Shown: positions 7,071 to 16,301, counted from the first letter of the stretch. The stretch is DNA of 37,596 nucleotides from Acidobacteriota bacterium (GCA_002747255.1 PDUC01000023.1:1-37596); one strand, 5' to 3'. A program made the numbers and translations. Notes: generated from the sequence alone by a model not told the origin.

Positions 7071-9878
7071 CTATGCCTCCAGGTCGAATTCTCCTTCGTG
7101 ATACCTCGCAGATAGAGTTGCCAGATCGGTTGCAGCGCGTTCAACATGTCGTTTAACTGCAATTTTGACATTGGCCATGCCCGCCTGAGCGAGTTTTTCT
7201 ATTAGATGATGGATTCTGAGGTGGAGTCGAGCCTGCATTGCTTCACTGCCTGTCCAAATGGTTGCCGAAAGAGACTGTCCTTCCTTTAGTATATCTGCCC
7301 GAAAGTGACCCATGCTCTTGAAATCGAGATGAAGAACAACCAGGAAGCGCTTCCGTTCTTCTCTGTTGGATAAGGGTTTATAGAGGATTTCCAGAGAACT
7401 CGTCTGCTCCCCCATTTTGAGGGGAATGGAAAAATACAGCGGCCCCTGGTTGAGGTTTTGAAAGCGATTCCAATCGTTTATGCGGTCGGTGAACTGGATC
7501 AGCTTTTCAGGTAAGTTTTTCGGTAAGTCGCCATCTCTGATCATTTCAATCATGGATTGAATGAATTCAACTTGACCCTTTTTTGTGCGCTGCTTCATTC
7601 TGCTGAATAATTCGTAGAGGTCTTTAATGGCATTCTGAGAGAAGCCCTGTTCCTGGAGTTGTCCCAACTTCTGCTGCAGTTTCTCATCAGGTGTGTTCAG
7701 GAAATTTTTTAAGGGGCCTGTCGTGTTTACGTCAGTCAAAGAATCATCCATCAAGAGCAAGTTGGATTGTAAACCCGTTTGCCACGTGGTTTGTTGGGAA
7801 CGGGCAAGAAAGCGGAGAACATTCCTCAGCCAGGACTCTATTTCAGGGAGATCGACTCCTTTAGAGAGCAAACTGGAGACCTGCCTGGAAAATTCCATGA
7901 GTTGGATCTTCTCTGAAAAGGATTGAGGCCACTCGGGCAGGGCATGGTTGCATGTTTGATAGAACTGAGAGGCAGATGCCTCTGGTTCCAGACCCGTAAT
8001 AAAACCCCGAATGAGGGGATGTGTCCTGTCATGAAGATTCCACGACATCACTTTAGGGAGTTTACCATGGAGCGCTTGTTCGAGGATCCGGCTTGTTTCA
8101 TCCTGATCTGCCGGATTATTGACCGCTTGATTGGCCGCATTCAGGAAAGCAAGTGTCTGGAAAGGCTTTATTCGTCTGCGAAGTATCTTGGACAAAAGTT
8201 CATTCCGGATTTCTTCGGACAGTTCTGTATTAAAGAGTTGGGTTAGTGTTTCTCCCAGGTCGTTGGGGAGGTGAGACTTGACGTGCTGCCGCCATAACTT
8301 GGAAAGGCCCGTTGTTAAGTCGCTCGCATCGCTTTGAATGATGTGTTTCCAGAGCGACTGTGTGACAGGGGACATAGGTCGATAATGTAGGGGGCCTCTG
8401 GTTTGGTGGATCGCGTTCAGTTTTTTAATAAAGGTATAAAAACGCTTTCTGAATGGCTCTCTCATCTCCGTGGACAGCAAATCCCGCAGCGGTGGACGGC
8501 TTGGTTCAAACTGGCTCAAATTCAGTAAACGAGTGATCTCCATTCGAAGAGGTCGCGTCAACAGCGATGAAGGCAGTTTTCCCTGGAAATAAGATACCAA
8601 CAGAGGTGTTTTTTCAGAGGAAAGATGATCGAGAATCCAAAAGCCTTTTTTCACATTGGGTGAAGCTTTGATGAAAAGCTCGAATTCTCTGGAGTCCATT
8701 TCGGGTAAAGCGGAGGCCGCTATCCTTTTCAACAGATTCGGGTTGTGGGCTTGCAAGCGTTCCAGCTGGCTGAATCGAATAGGAGGCAAGGGCGATAGGT
8801 TTGCCTTTAAAAGGTTGCTGGAGAGCGCGTTCTTTAATTCAAGTGCCAGAAGTTCGTTCCAGCCTTTTTGATTCCCTGTCAAGAAACTCAATAATTCAGC
8901 GTGATCTGATTCGTTGAGAACACGGAGAAGAACCTGTTCCAGCTTAAAAAGCGGGTTTTGTTCGATTTTATATAAGTTCTGCCTCATCCAATCTTCTTCA
9001 ATTTGGTTCAAGCTATTGAAGATGCTGATATTTGGGAGTTCGTAAATGTTCCCTTCAATCAGTGCTTGTTCCAGTGCCACGGGAATGGATGCACCAGCAG
9101 CCTGGAACACCACGTGGTTTTGCAGCCAATCAAGCAGTTTTTGTAGAGCCTGTGGGACAATTTTTGGTGGGCAGGACTGAATGAACACTTTGGATCTGGA
9201 CGCTAATTCCTCAATTAAAGGCAGAATTTCCGGGAGTGACTGTGTTTTTCCCGCAAGGAATGCCGTAATTTCCGGGTCTTTTACAGCATCGACTTTCGAG
9301 AGAAGATGTTGCAGACTCGTCATGGGCTCACCCAGGCGCTCCATGGAATAGTCCAGTGCCATTTGTCTCATCTCCTGAGGTAAGAGCGGGAGGACTTTCT
9401 GAAGCGACAGGTTTTGAACATGGTGGTTTGGTTTTACCTGAAGCGGTTCGGCTGGAATGAGCTCTTCCAGCTCGGAGGAAAGCCTATGCATGTCTGTCTC
9501 TGTCAACGAGCGGGTTTTCATCAGTTTGAGAAAGTCCACTACAGCGCTTGTGTGTATTCCAACTTGTTCGATCTCAAGGCGTTTCATCGTGCTTGCAAGG
9601 CTATCGATATCCGGAACATTGATTTGGGTGAGAGTGGATCCATTTAAGTCGGAGAGGGTGATTTTTCCGCCGCCGGCATCCACTTCCAGTTTAGCCGTTG
9701 ATTTTGGGGAAAAGTCCAGAGTTCGATCACCCATGCACACTTTCCACATAGAACCCGCCTGTTCCAGGTAAATGGCGTCAAATAGTTTGTGGGGAGCAGC
9801 TGGGTCAATCATCAGAAGAGGATGCCTCCTTAAAGTGTTTTCGGAAGGGGTGTGCAAATGCTTGAGCTGAACAGGCAT
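7071..9878 (-). CDS. Large protein with FliK-like (flagellar hook-length control) C-terminal domain
   Basis: Protein of 935 aa. The C-terminal ~130 residues (from about 795) have the pattern of the Flg_hook domain: FSIPLKMG, then LHLDFKSMGHFRADIL, a short turn, LSATIW, and a closing helix ending EKLAQAGMANVKI. In FliK this domain switches export specificity when the hook reaches its length. The preceding ~790 residues are Leu/Gln/Ser-rich helical sequence, which fits the variable ruler part but is much longer than the usual 350-500 aa. No other flagellar gene is in the window, so a non-flagellar role remains possible. The start is ATG 9878, with a weak AGGT site. Confidence 0.65.
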   Translation of the reverse strand: MPVQLKHLHTPSENTLRRHPLLMIDPAAPHKLFDAIYLEQAGSMWKVCMGDRTLDFSPKSTAKLEVDAGGGKITLSDLNGSTLTQINVPDIDSLASTMKRLEIEQVGIHTSAVVDFLKLMKTRSLTETDMHRLSSELEELIPAEPLQVKPNHHVQNLSLQKVLPLLPQEMRQMALDYSMERLGEPMTSLQHLLSKVDAVKDPEITAFLAGKTQSLPEILPLIEELASRSKVFIQSCPPKIVPQALQKLLDWLQNHVVFQAAGASIPVALEQALIEGNIYELPNISIFNSLNQIEEDWMRQNLYKIEQNPLFKLEQVLLRVLNESDHAELLSFLTGNQKGWNELLALELKNALSSNLLKANLSPLPPIRFSQLERLQAHNPNLLKRIAASALPEMDSREFELFIKASPNVKKGFWILDHLSSEKTPLLVSYFQGKLPSSLLTRPLRMEITRLLNLSQFEPSRPPLRDLLSTEMREPFRKRFYTFIKKLNAIHQTRGPLHYRPMSPVTQSLWKHIIQSDASDLTTGLSKLWRQHVKSHLPNDLGETLTQLFNTELSEEIRNELLSKILRRRIKPFQTLAFLNAANQAVNNPADQDETSRILEQALHGKLPKVMSWNLHDRTHPLIRGFITGLEPEASASQFYQTCNHALPEWPQSFSEKIQLMEFSRQVSSLLSKGVDLPEIESWLRNVLRFLARSQQTTWQTGLQSNLLLMDDSLTDVNTTGPLKNFLNTPDEKLQQKLGQLQEQGFSQNAIKDLYELFSRMKQRTKKGQVEFIQSMIEMIRDGDLPKNLPEKLIQFTDRINDWNRFQNLNQGPLYFSIPLKMGEQTSSLEILYKPLSNREERKRFLVVLHLDFKSMGHFRADILKEGQSLSATIWTGSEAMQARLHLRIHHLIEKLAQAGMANVKIAVKRHVERAATDLATLSARYHEGEFDLEA

Positions 9879-9994
9879 TGTTTTACCTGGACACCTTACT
9901 GCATTTCCGGCTCACACCTTCTTCAAAGTAACTTGACCATTTAAATCATTTCGCGTAATTATCACACATTTCCTTTTTTGGCCTAAGTTTTGCG

Positions 9995-10022
9995 GGTATT
10001 AATACCGTCGAGTGCGTATAAT
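9995..10022 (+). promoter_or_regulatory. prc promoter candidate with 12-bp palindrome
   Basis: GGTATTAATACC (9995-10006) is a perfect palindrome 10 bp upstream of TATAAT (10017-10022). It would overlap the spacer/-35 area, where an operator could block polymerase. No clear -35 is seen. The prc start follows 28 bases after the -10. Confidence 0.4.
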
Positions 10023-10049
10023 GTGACTATTGAAATCATTGGAGGTTCA

Positions 10050-12218
10050 ATGAAAACCTATTATTTTATTTTTATCAGCTTGCTACTATGGGGATTTAAC
10101 TCATTTGGGGATCAACCTTCAAAAGACCAGTTGCCTCCAGCTGCGGATCAAACAGCCTCTTTGCAGGAAGACTATCATCCCTATTTGGCCAGAATTGTCG
10201 CGGGATACTTGTCCTACAATCACTACAGTGGAATGCGTATTGACGATTTTACCTCCCGTGAAATGTTTGACAATTACTTTAAAATGCTGGATTACAATAA
10301 GATGTACTTCACGGCCTCCGATGTGGAACAGTTCAGGCCTTTTCAGTATGCGCTTGACGACATGCTGCTTTCAAGAAAGCCCGATCTGCGTCTGGCTTTC
10401 GATGTTTATGAACTTTTTCAAAAGCGGGTGAAGGAACGGGTTCACGCCAATTTGGCCTTGTTGGATCAGAAATTTGACTTCACACTGGACGAATCCATCT
10501 GTACCGATCGAGAAGACGCAGAATGGGCTTCATCAAAAGCAGAACTGGATGAGCTTTGGCGTAAGCGAATCAAAGAACAGGTTTTGGGATTTCTATTGAG
10601 GGACAAGTCTTATGAAGAAACCATCGAACTTCTGAAAAAGCGCTACAAGCGCAACTTGAAAGATGTATACGATGTCAAGGGTGTGGAAATTCTCGAGAGG
10701 TACCTTACCGCTCTAACCAGTGTATTCGATCCTCACTCTTCCTACATGAAGCCTGCCTCCAAGGAGAACTTCAATATCGGGATGGAACACGCGGTGGAAG
10801 GTATTGGTGCTACATTGAGAAGGGACCAGGAGTACACCGCCATTGTGGACTTAACGCCAGGCGGACCCGCTCAGCTTTCCGGTGAGCTTCAGCCCGGCGA
10901 TAAAATTATTGCCGTGGCTCAAGGAGAAGAAGAACCCGTTGATATTATCGACATGAAACTCCAAAGAGTTGTAAGCATGATTCGCGGGAAAAAGGGAACC
11001 GAAGTCAGATTGACGGTCATTCCCTCTCAGGGCTTGGATTCATCTGAAACCAAAATCGTCTCCATTACAAGAGATAAAGTTAAAATTACTGCCAATGATG
11101 CCAAATATGAAATAAAAGAGATTAAAAGCAGCAACGGACACAGCTACAAATTTGGTGTGATCGATATACCCGGTTTTTACCAGGATACCAATGCCCGCTA
11201 CAGTGGAGACGAAAACTACAAGAGCTTAACCAAAGACGTCAGAAAGATTTTAGCTGAGTTGAAGGAAAAGCAGGTTGACGCGATTGCCATTGACCTCAGA
11301 TTGAATTCAGGCGGTTCCCTGCCGGAAGCCATTACACTTTCCGGTTTGTTTATTAAAGACGGTCCCATTGTGCAGGTACAGGATCGACAATCCAGAAAAA
11401 GAGTCCTGGAAGATCCCGACCCGGAAATAGTTTACGAGGGTCCGCTTGTTGTTCTCACAAGTGCCATGAGTGCGTCGGCCTCTGAAATTTTTGCTGGAGC
11501 AATTCAGGACTACGGTCGAGGCATTGTTATTGGCTCAGAGTCCACTCACGGAAAAGGAACCGTTCAAAACATGGTGGGTCTGCAGCGAACACTCGAACAG
11601 TTGCTGGATCATAGATATGAAAAGGATGTAGCCGGAGCTTTGAAATTTACCATCCAGCAGTTTTACAGAGTGAATGGAAGTTCCACTCAAAATAGGGGCA
11701 TTGTTTCTGATATTGCACTGCCATCACCTTACGATCGCTACGGAATGAGGGAGGAAGAACTGCCCAGATCTCTTCCTTGGAATGAAATCGATCCTGCTGA
11801 ATATGTAAAAATAGCCGATTTAGGTGAGCTGATCAATGAACTCAAGGCTCTTTCCGCCAAGCGGGTTGAAAAGAATAAGGAGTTTCAGTATCTCAAAGAG
11901 GATCTGGCTTATTGGGATCAACTTGAAGAGGAAAGCACCCTGTCTCTCAATATGGATGTCCGGAAAAAAGAAATGATGCGGCTCGATGAACTGGAAAAGA
12001 ACAGAAAAGCTGAACGCGAAAAACGGCTTGGTCTGACCAAACCAAAAGACGAGAGCCCTGCAAAAACCCAGTCTGAAAACAAACCGGGAAAAGCTGGAGA
12101 TAAAGACATCCCCGACTTTATTCTGGAAGAGGCATTGAACATCCTGGCGGATTACTGTGATCGCACAGGGATTAAAATTGTGGCGTCAGAGTTATCCGGG
12201 CAAAGAAAGGAAATGTAA
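10050..12218 (+). CDS. prc: Periplasmic tail-specific (C-terminal processing) protease
   Basis: Exported serine protease of 722 aa that degrades or trims proteins from their C-terminus. A Sec signal peptide (KTYYFIFISLLLWGF) spans residues 1-20. The N-terminal helical domain runs to about 235. The PDZ domain is at about 239-345, including GGPAQLSGELQPGDKI. The S41 core is about 365-510, with the catalytic Ser in SASASEIFAG (about 474-478) and the Lys in GKGTVQ (about 501). The Prc-type C-terminal domain is charged. E. coli Prc is 682 aa. ATG 10050 is chosen over an upstream in-frame start at 9990 because GGAGG at 10041 is ideally spaced and the signal peptide begins there. Confidence 0.93.
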   Translation: MKTYYFIFISLLLWGFNSFGDQPSKDQLPPAADQTASLQEDYHPYLARIVAGYLSYNHYSGMRIDDFTSREMFDNYFKMLDYNKMYFTASDVEQFRPFQYALDDMLLSRKPDLRLAFDVYELFQKRVKERVHANLALLDQKFDFTLDESICTDREDAEWASSKAELDELWRKRIKEQVLGFLLRDKSYEETIELLKKRYKRNLKDVYDVKGVEILERYLTALTSVFDPHSSYMKPASKENFNIGMEHAVEGIGATLRRDQEYTAIVDLTPGGPAQLSGELQPGDKIIAVAQGEEEPVDIIDMKLQRVVSMIRGKKGTEVRLTVIPSQGLDSSETKIVSITRDKVKITANDAKYEIKEIKSSNGHSYKFGVIDIPGFYQDTNARYSGDENYKSLTKDVRKILAELKEKQVDAIAIDLRLNSGGSLPEAITLSGLFIKDGPIVQVQDRQSRKRVLEDPDPEIVYEGPLVVLTSAMSASASEIFAGAIQDYGRGIVIGSESTHGKGTVQNMVGLQRTLEQLLDHRYEKDVAGALKFTIQQFYRVNGSSTQNRGIVSDIALPSPYDRYGMREEELPRSLPWNEIDPAEYVKIADLGELINELKALSAKRVEKNKEFQYLKEDLAYWDQLEEESTLSLNMDVRKKEMMRLDELEKNRKAEREKRLGLTKPKDESPAKTQSENKPGKAGDKDIPDFILEEALNILADYCDRTGIKIVASELSGQRKEM

Positions 12219-12259
12219 AACTATCCGCAAAGGCAGAGACGCGTGTTATGATAGTTTTT
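12218..12259 (+). terminator. Weak terminator-like inverted repeat after prc, containing the lasso-cluster -10
   Basis: AAACTATC (12218-12225) pairs with GATAGTTT, followed by more T. The loop is long, so termination would be weak. TGTTATGAT (12244-12252), an extended -10 that differs from that of sdh by one base, lies in the right half and could start the B1-B2-C transcript about 35 bases before the B1 ATG. Confidence 0.4.
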
Positions 12260-12284
12260 CATTCTTTGTTCAAGGATTGACTTC

Positions 12285-12551
12285 ATGAAACACGTGCAAC
12301 TCGATCGGGAATCCCTTTTTCAGAAAGTCGGCAACGAGGCTGTTTTACTCGACCTGAAAAAGGGAAACTACTTTCAGTTAAATGAAATTGCTGCCATTAT
12401 TCTGGATTTCCTCATCGAGGGAAAGTCTCCCGATGAAATCGTGAGCAGAATCTGTCATGATTACGATGTCAAGCCTGCTGTAGTGGAATCCGATATGAAT
12501 GACTTGCTGAAGGAGCTGGAACGGCATGACCTTTTGGCGAAAAACGATTAG
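12285..12551 (+). CDS. Lasso peptide B1 / PqqD-like leader-recognition protein
   Basis: An 88-aa RRE (RiPP recognition element) protein of the PqqD fold. In lasso-peptide pathways B1 binds the precursor's leader and presents it to B2. Visible family features are the VGNEAVLLDLKKGNYFQLNE strand-turn-strand, the helix AAIILDFLIEGKSP, and the closing DMNDLLKELERHDLL. AAGGA at 12274-12278 precedes ATG 12285. It is followed by the B2 protease gene, whose restored start overlaps this gene by 26 bases, and by the cyclase gene C. That gene order is diagnostic for a split-B lasso cluster. No precursor gene is visible in the 66 bases upstream. Confidence 0.85.
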   Translation: MKHVQLDRESLFQKVGNEAVLLDLKKGNYFQLNEIAAIILDFLIEGKSPDEIVSRICHDYDVKPAVVESDMNDLLKELERHDLLAKND

Positions 12552-12971
12552 TTTCAGCAGGCTTCTCAAACGTCTCTCCTTGAGTGATTGGTTTTTTTTT
12601 GTCTGAGCTGGATTTCTATTTTGATCATGAGCCTCAAATTGAAGCGGAAATATCAATCTTCCATGCTGCAATACCATCCTGCGGATTCGGTTCCTCGTGG
12701 TACCGATTTATCCAAATTGAAGCAGTGGCTATTTCTGTTCAAGTTGGCAGAGCGCAATCATGTGCTTAAACCCAATTGTCTGAGAAGCTCATTGGCACTG
12801 CGATCCCTGCTCTCAAAGCGAGGCTTTGAGACCGAGCTTCAGATTGGTGCCCATATCGAAAAGGAAGAAGGTCTCGATGCTCATGCGTGGCTGGAGTACC
12901 ATGGTGAGGTTGTTTATGGTGATTTGCCCGACCTGAATAAATACGCGGTTTTTCCAAAGTTCCGGGGCTGA
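12526..12971 (+). CDS. Lasso peptide B2 leader protease, frame interrupted at a T9 run
   Basis: Transglutaminase-like cysteine protease that cuts off the lasso leader. The catalytic Cys is in KPNCLRSSLALRSLL and the His in DAHAWLEYHG, followed by Asp in YGDLPD. The uninterrupted frame starts only at TTG 12588, preceded by a stop. ATG 12526, with AAGGAG 10 bases upstream, begins another frame, MTFWRKTISFSRLLKRLSLSD, that has the basic/Leu-rich look of B2 N-termini. That frame stops just past the T9 run at 12592-12600. One extra T would join it to CLSWISILIMSLKL and yield 148 aa, the usual B2 length. Internal ATG 12627 is a less likely start. This may be a sequencing error, phase variation or slippage. 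The gene ends 2 bases before C. Confidence 0.75.
12592..12600 (+). repeat. T9 homopolymer in the lasso B2 gene
   Basis: Nine T between G12591 and G12601 sit exactly where the B2 N-terminal frame and catalytic frame must join. A T10 (or T7) tract would restore one continuous 149-codon gene. Confidence 0.8.
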
Positions 12972-12973
12972 AC

Positions 12974-14809
12974 ATGGGCGGAATTTGCGGTGCTCTGACT
13001 TTTTCAGGCGTGGATATTTCCCTTCAGACGATTTCTGACAGCGCCTCTTATCGAGGTAATTTAAAGGAATTTACAGATACCTGGGAGACAGGCCAGCTTA
13101 AGCTGGGTGTTCAGCAACCGGCCCTGCAGAGAGGTCCCCACAGAACGGAACTTCTGACCAGAAACCATCTGACTGTTGCCTGGTATGGTTTTCTGTATGC
13201 CGAAGATACAGACACAGAGGTTAAGCGTGACACAAACCCGGCAGAAACAGTTCTTGCTGTATTTGCTGAAAAGGGGACAGCCGCCCTCAATGAGCTTAGG
13301 GGGCAATTTGCATGTGCTATCTGGAACGCTGAATCGCGAACCCTGTGCCTGTTCATCGATCCTCTGGGCGTTAAAACACTCAATTTCAGCCAAAAAAATC
13401 GTGACTTGGTTTTTGCGTCCGAAGCATCTTCACTGCTCGCTGCGATCGATCATCCTTCCCTCTCTCAAAAGGCCATGGGTATGTGGGCTTGTAACGCTTA
13501 TGACCAGCGAATCAGCATGTGGAATGAAATAAAAGGGTTGGGCCCCGGTTCTTTCCTTACCTGTGATAGGTGCGAAGTCAATGTGCAAACCTACTACCGA
13601 TGGCAGTTCAATGGGTATGTGTACTTCAAGAGTCCAGAAGATTATGCGGCCTATTTCAGGGAAACATTTTTTAAGTATGTTTCTGATTCCATACCTGAAA
13701 ATCAATCTGTGGCTTCCTATCTCAGCGGCGGCATGGATTCTACTTCCATTGCAGCGGCTGTTTCATCGGTTTTGAAAGAAAGGGGAGAGCGTTTAACCAC
13801 TTTTACTTACCGCTTTAATACGCTGCGAGCCTGCGATGAATGGCCTAGAGCTAAGGAAGCTTCGCTTTTTATGGGAGCAACTCCTTTCTATGTTCAAGCA
13901 GAAAACTATTGGCTGTACCGGGACAGGCTGGGTGGCGTTCAGAAGGAGAACCCTTTCCTGTCCTGGAACATGCTCGATCAGGAGATTTTTTCTCGTCTAA
14001 GTAACCTGGGTATCCGAAGTCTTTTCTCGGGACACGGTGGCGATAATCTCTTCACTGGAGCCATGGTTCCCTACTTCCTGGCCGCGGGCATTGCCACACG
14101 GCCGATTCAATATGGTCGGCCTTTCCTTCAAATGACAAAAGCAGAGCGACTCTCCATTACCAGAGCTTTCTACCGTTATCTTTTTTCTCCTGTGATCCCC
14201 AGGCCATGCAAAGAACTGGCGAGATATCTGTTTAAAAAGACGCCCCGGAAACCCAAATGGTTCAATCGCGGTGTTTACGATCAGTTGGGGTTGAGATACA
14301 TCTTGTTCAGGGATCATCCCAACCTGGCATTGGGCCCTTTTGAACAGAAACGAAGAGAGTTTGCGGTATGCGAGCATTGGGGTATCTTGCGGGCTGTTCA
14401 TTACCTCGAACGCCTGGCCGCTCCTTTTGATATTGAAGTTCTGCATCCCTGGCTGGATACAAGAATGATCGATCTGGCTCTTTCAATTCCTCCACATATC
14501 TTTCACCACAAGATGACACCCAAGTATTTCATTAGAAAGGCAATGGAAGGCTATTTACCGAAGCAGCTCCTTCAACATAATCAAAAACCCCTGTTGCGTT
14601 CGTTTTACTATTACGGATGCAAGAAAGAGGAAATGTTCATTCGCTCTCATCTGGAAAATGGGTGGCTGGAAAAAAACGGTTGGCTTTCTTCCGGCAAATG
14701 TTTCAAGGATATGCTGGATCGGTACTACGCAGGCGGTGAAGAGTCTCTGGCCATATTTATATTCCCGCTTAATCTGGAGCTTTGGTTGAAGTCTTTTCAA
14801 AAGAGATAG
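12974..14809 (+). CDS. Lasso peptide cyclase (asparagine-synthetase-like, protein C)
   Basis: ATP-dependent macrolactam synthetase of 611 aa. In lasso pathways it adenylates an Asp/Glu side chain of the core peptide, and the N-terminal amine closes the ring. The glutaminase-like domain (about 1-200) begins MGGICG, where class B asparagine synthetases have MCGI. The catalytic Cys2 is therefore Gly, as expected for a ligase that uses no glutamine ammonia. The synthetase domain has the PP-loop LSGGMDSTS near residue 253 and GHGGDNLFTG near 355. The start is ATG 12974, two bases after the B2 stop. An orphan asparagine synthetase is less likely, given B1 and B2 next door. Confidence 0.85.
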   Translation: MGGICGALTFSGVDISLQTISDSASYRGNLKEFTDTWETGQLKLGVQQPALQRGPHRTELLTRNHLTVAWYGFLYAEDTDTEVKRDTNPAETVLAVFAEKGTAALNELRGQFACAIWNAESRTLCLFIDPLGVKTLNFSQKNRDLVFASEASSLLAAIDHPSLSQKAMGMWACNAYDQRISMWNEIKGLGPGSFLTCDRCEVNVQTYYRWQFNGYVYFKSPEDYAAYFRETFFKYVSDSIPENQSVASYLSGGMDSTSIAAAVSSVLKERGERLTTFTYRFNTLRACDEWPRAKEASLFMGATPFYVQAENYWLYRDRLGGVQKENPFLSWNMLDQEIFSRLSNLGIRSLFSGHGGDNLFTGAMVPYFLAAGIATRPIQYGRPFLQMTKAERLSITRAFYRYLFSPVIPRPCKELARYLFKKTPRKPKWFNRGVYDQLGLRYILFRDHPNLALGPFEQKRREFAVCEHWGILRAVHYLERLAAPFDIEVLHPWLDTRMIDLALSIPPHIFHHKMTPKYFIRKAMEGYLPKQLLQHNQKPLLRSFYYYGCKKEEMFIRSHLENGWLEKNGWLSSGKCFKDMLDRYYAGGEESLAIFIFPLNLELWLKSFQKR

Positions 14810-14908
14810 ACAAAGACGAGAAAAAAAGTGATAATTTAGAGGTCTAAGCATAAGTGGAAAATGGCCAGACTTGATGGTCGGTCAGAGAAAGATCATTGGA
14901 GGCAGAAT

Positions 14909-16123
14909 ATGTGGCGTTTAATTGAGAATGGCAATCAATTGCCAAATCCTTTTTCAACTGAGCAGGTCATCGAGCATATGACCAACAATCCTAAAGGTAC
15001 TTTCATGGTATGGAAGAGCGGAATGTCCAATTGGGCTGACCCCAAGAGCTTACCTGAATTTAAAGCGGCTGTGCCACAGCCCGCGGCACCTCAACCAGCC
15101 GTGCCACAGCCTGCGGCACCTCAGCCACAGGTTTCTGCTCCCAAGCAGGCGGCACAACATAAACCCCAAGCTCAAGCTGCCGCCCCCAAGCCAGCCGCCC
15201 CCAAGCCGTCTGCCTATCAAAACCAGGCAGGCCAGGCGGCCAGTGCTTTTTTCAGTGGTGCAGCCAGTAAGTTTAAAGAGATTCACGAAGGTGAGAGTAC
15301 TTACGCCTTCCTGCCTCATTTAGTCTGGATCGATGGAATTTTGAAGTGGTTCGGCAACAAGGTTCCCTCAGACAAACTGGACAGCTTTGATGAACTTGCC
15401 AAGAAGTGGGGCAATGTTGGTATTTTGGGATCGGTTGCCGCCATACTCATTTTCAAAATCATCAATGGTATCAAAACTCAATTTGGTTCTTCCATGATAT
15501 CTGCGGTTGTCTCCATTTTGGGGATTCTGATCATGCAGTACATTGGTATTAAATTCCTCGATGCGGGAAAAGCACTTATCAGAAAATCTCCGACACATCT
15601 TTCCTCCAGATCGTTTCTGGACTCGGTCGGGCTTGTTATTCTGCTACTTATTCCCAGTTCTCTATTGGGCGGCATAGTAAACGCGGCCAAGGAAAAGAGC
15701 TTCCTGCCCTTTGTGGTTGGATTGGGAACGTGTATTCTTCTTATTTATATTTTGTCTGTGACCATGAGACCCAAGACCGTCAATGTCACCGTTGCAGGGG
15801 ATGCTTCAGCAGGTCAGGAAGCCATTGCTATTTTATCCTTTTTCATGAAACTAATGCTTAGAATGGTGCCTCTTATCTTTGGCGTTGTCAACATTCTCGC
15901 GCCGTTTGTTTTACTCTATATGGCGATTGCCATGTTGTTTTCAGAACAAAGTTTCATATACGCCGTGCAGGGGGAATCTGTCGTTTTGGCCATTTTTGGA
16001 GCAGTTTTAGCGCCTTTGATTACCTACCTTTTGTTCCTCATCTTTTATCTCTTCATCGATGTCATTCAATCTATCCTTGCCATTCCGGTAAAGGTAGAAG
16101 AATTAAAAGGCGGTTCTGAATAG
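14909..16123 (+). CDS. GYF_2 (DUF4339)-like domain membrane protein
   Basis: A 404-aa protein in three parts. Residues 1-50 have the GYF_2 pattern: MWRLIENG, then PF...QVIEHM, and MVWKSGMSNW, a small fold often found before bacterial membrane domains. Residues about 55-120 are a Pro/Ala/Gln linker with VPQPAAPQPA repeats. From about 165 onward there are six or seven hydrophobic segments (for example VGILGSVAAILIF and LVILLLIPSSLLGG). The frame is open from ATG 14861, but ATG 14909 follows GGAGGC with correct spacing and starts exactly at the domain. It lies 99 bases after lasso C in the same direction. A link to the lasso pathway (for example export) is only positional. Confidence 0.75.
   Translation: MWRLIENGNQLPNPFSTEQVIEHMTNNPKGTFMVWKSGMSNWADPKSLPEFKAAVPQPAAPQPAVPQPAAPQPQVSAPKQAAQHKPQAQAAAPKPAAPKPSAYQNQAGQAASAFFSGAASKFKEIHEGESTYAFLPHLVWIDGILKWFGNKVPSDKLDSFDELAKKWGNVGILGSVAAILIFKIINGIKTQFGSSMISAVVSILGILIMQYIGIKFLDAGKALIRKSPTHLSSRSFLDSVGLVILLLIPSSLLGGIVNAAKEKSFLPFVVGLGTCILLIYILSVTMRPKTVNVTVAGDASAGQEAIAILSFFMKLMLRMVPLIFGVVNILAPFVLLYMAIAMLFSEQSFIYAVQGESVVLAIFGAVLAPLITYLLFLIFYLFIDVIQSILAIPVKVEELKGGSE
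15060..15140 (+). repeat. In-frame 36-bp tandem repeat coding for a Pro/Ala/Gln linker
   Basis: GTGCCACAGCCYGCGGCACC recurs with a 36-bp step, followed by shorter CCCAAGCC-type repeats to about 15215. It encodes VPQPAAPQPA units. All copies keep frame, so this is a flexible linker that can change length by slippage. Confidence 0.7.
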
Positions 16124-16196
16124 ATCAGGTTCTATCAACTGCGCCATTTTCCTGAAAGCAAAACGGTTTTAACTGCAAACTGAAAACCACAATCTG

Positions 16197-16231
16197 AAAA
16201 ACCGGGATCACAGCTGCGTGATCCTGGTTTT
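16197..16231. terminator. Bidirectional terminator between the GYF_2-like gene and the nuclease-like gene
   Basis: AAAACCGGGATCAC pairs with GTGATCCTGGTTTT around a 7-base loop, with A-runs on the left and T-runs on the right. It can end transcripts from both convergent neighbours. Confidence 0.8.
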
Positions 16232-16301
16232 ACCTTAGTTCAGTCATCAATTTCAATTTGAGTTACTCTATGGAGCAAACTATGAGCTCTGAAATGGTTC
16301 T

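Noticed and set aside
12588-12769. Overlapping frames starting at GTG 12584 or TTG 12588 as independent small genes
   Set aside because: The first has no downstream motif. The second is the catalytic part of B2 and is better explained by the frame break at the T9 run.
14810-14908. Search for a lasso precursor between C and the GYF_2-like gene
   Set aside because: No start-to-stop frame with a leader-like sequence fits; several stop codons in all frames.
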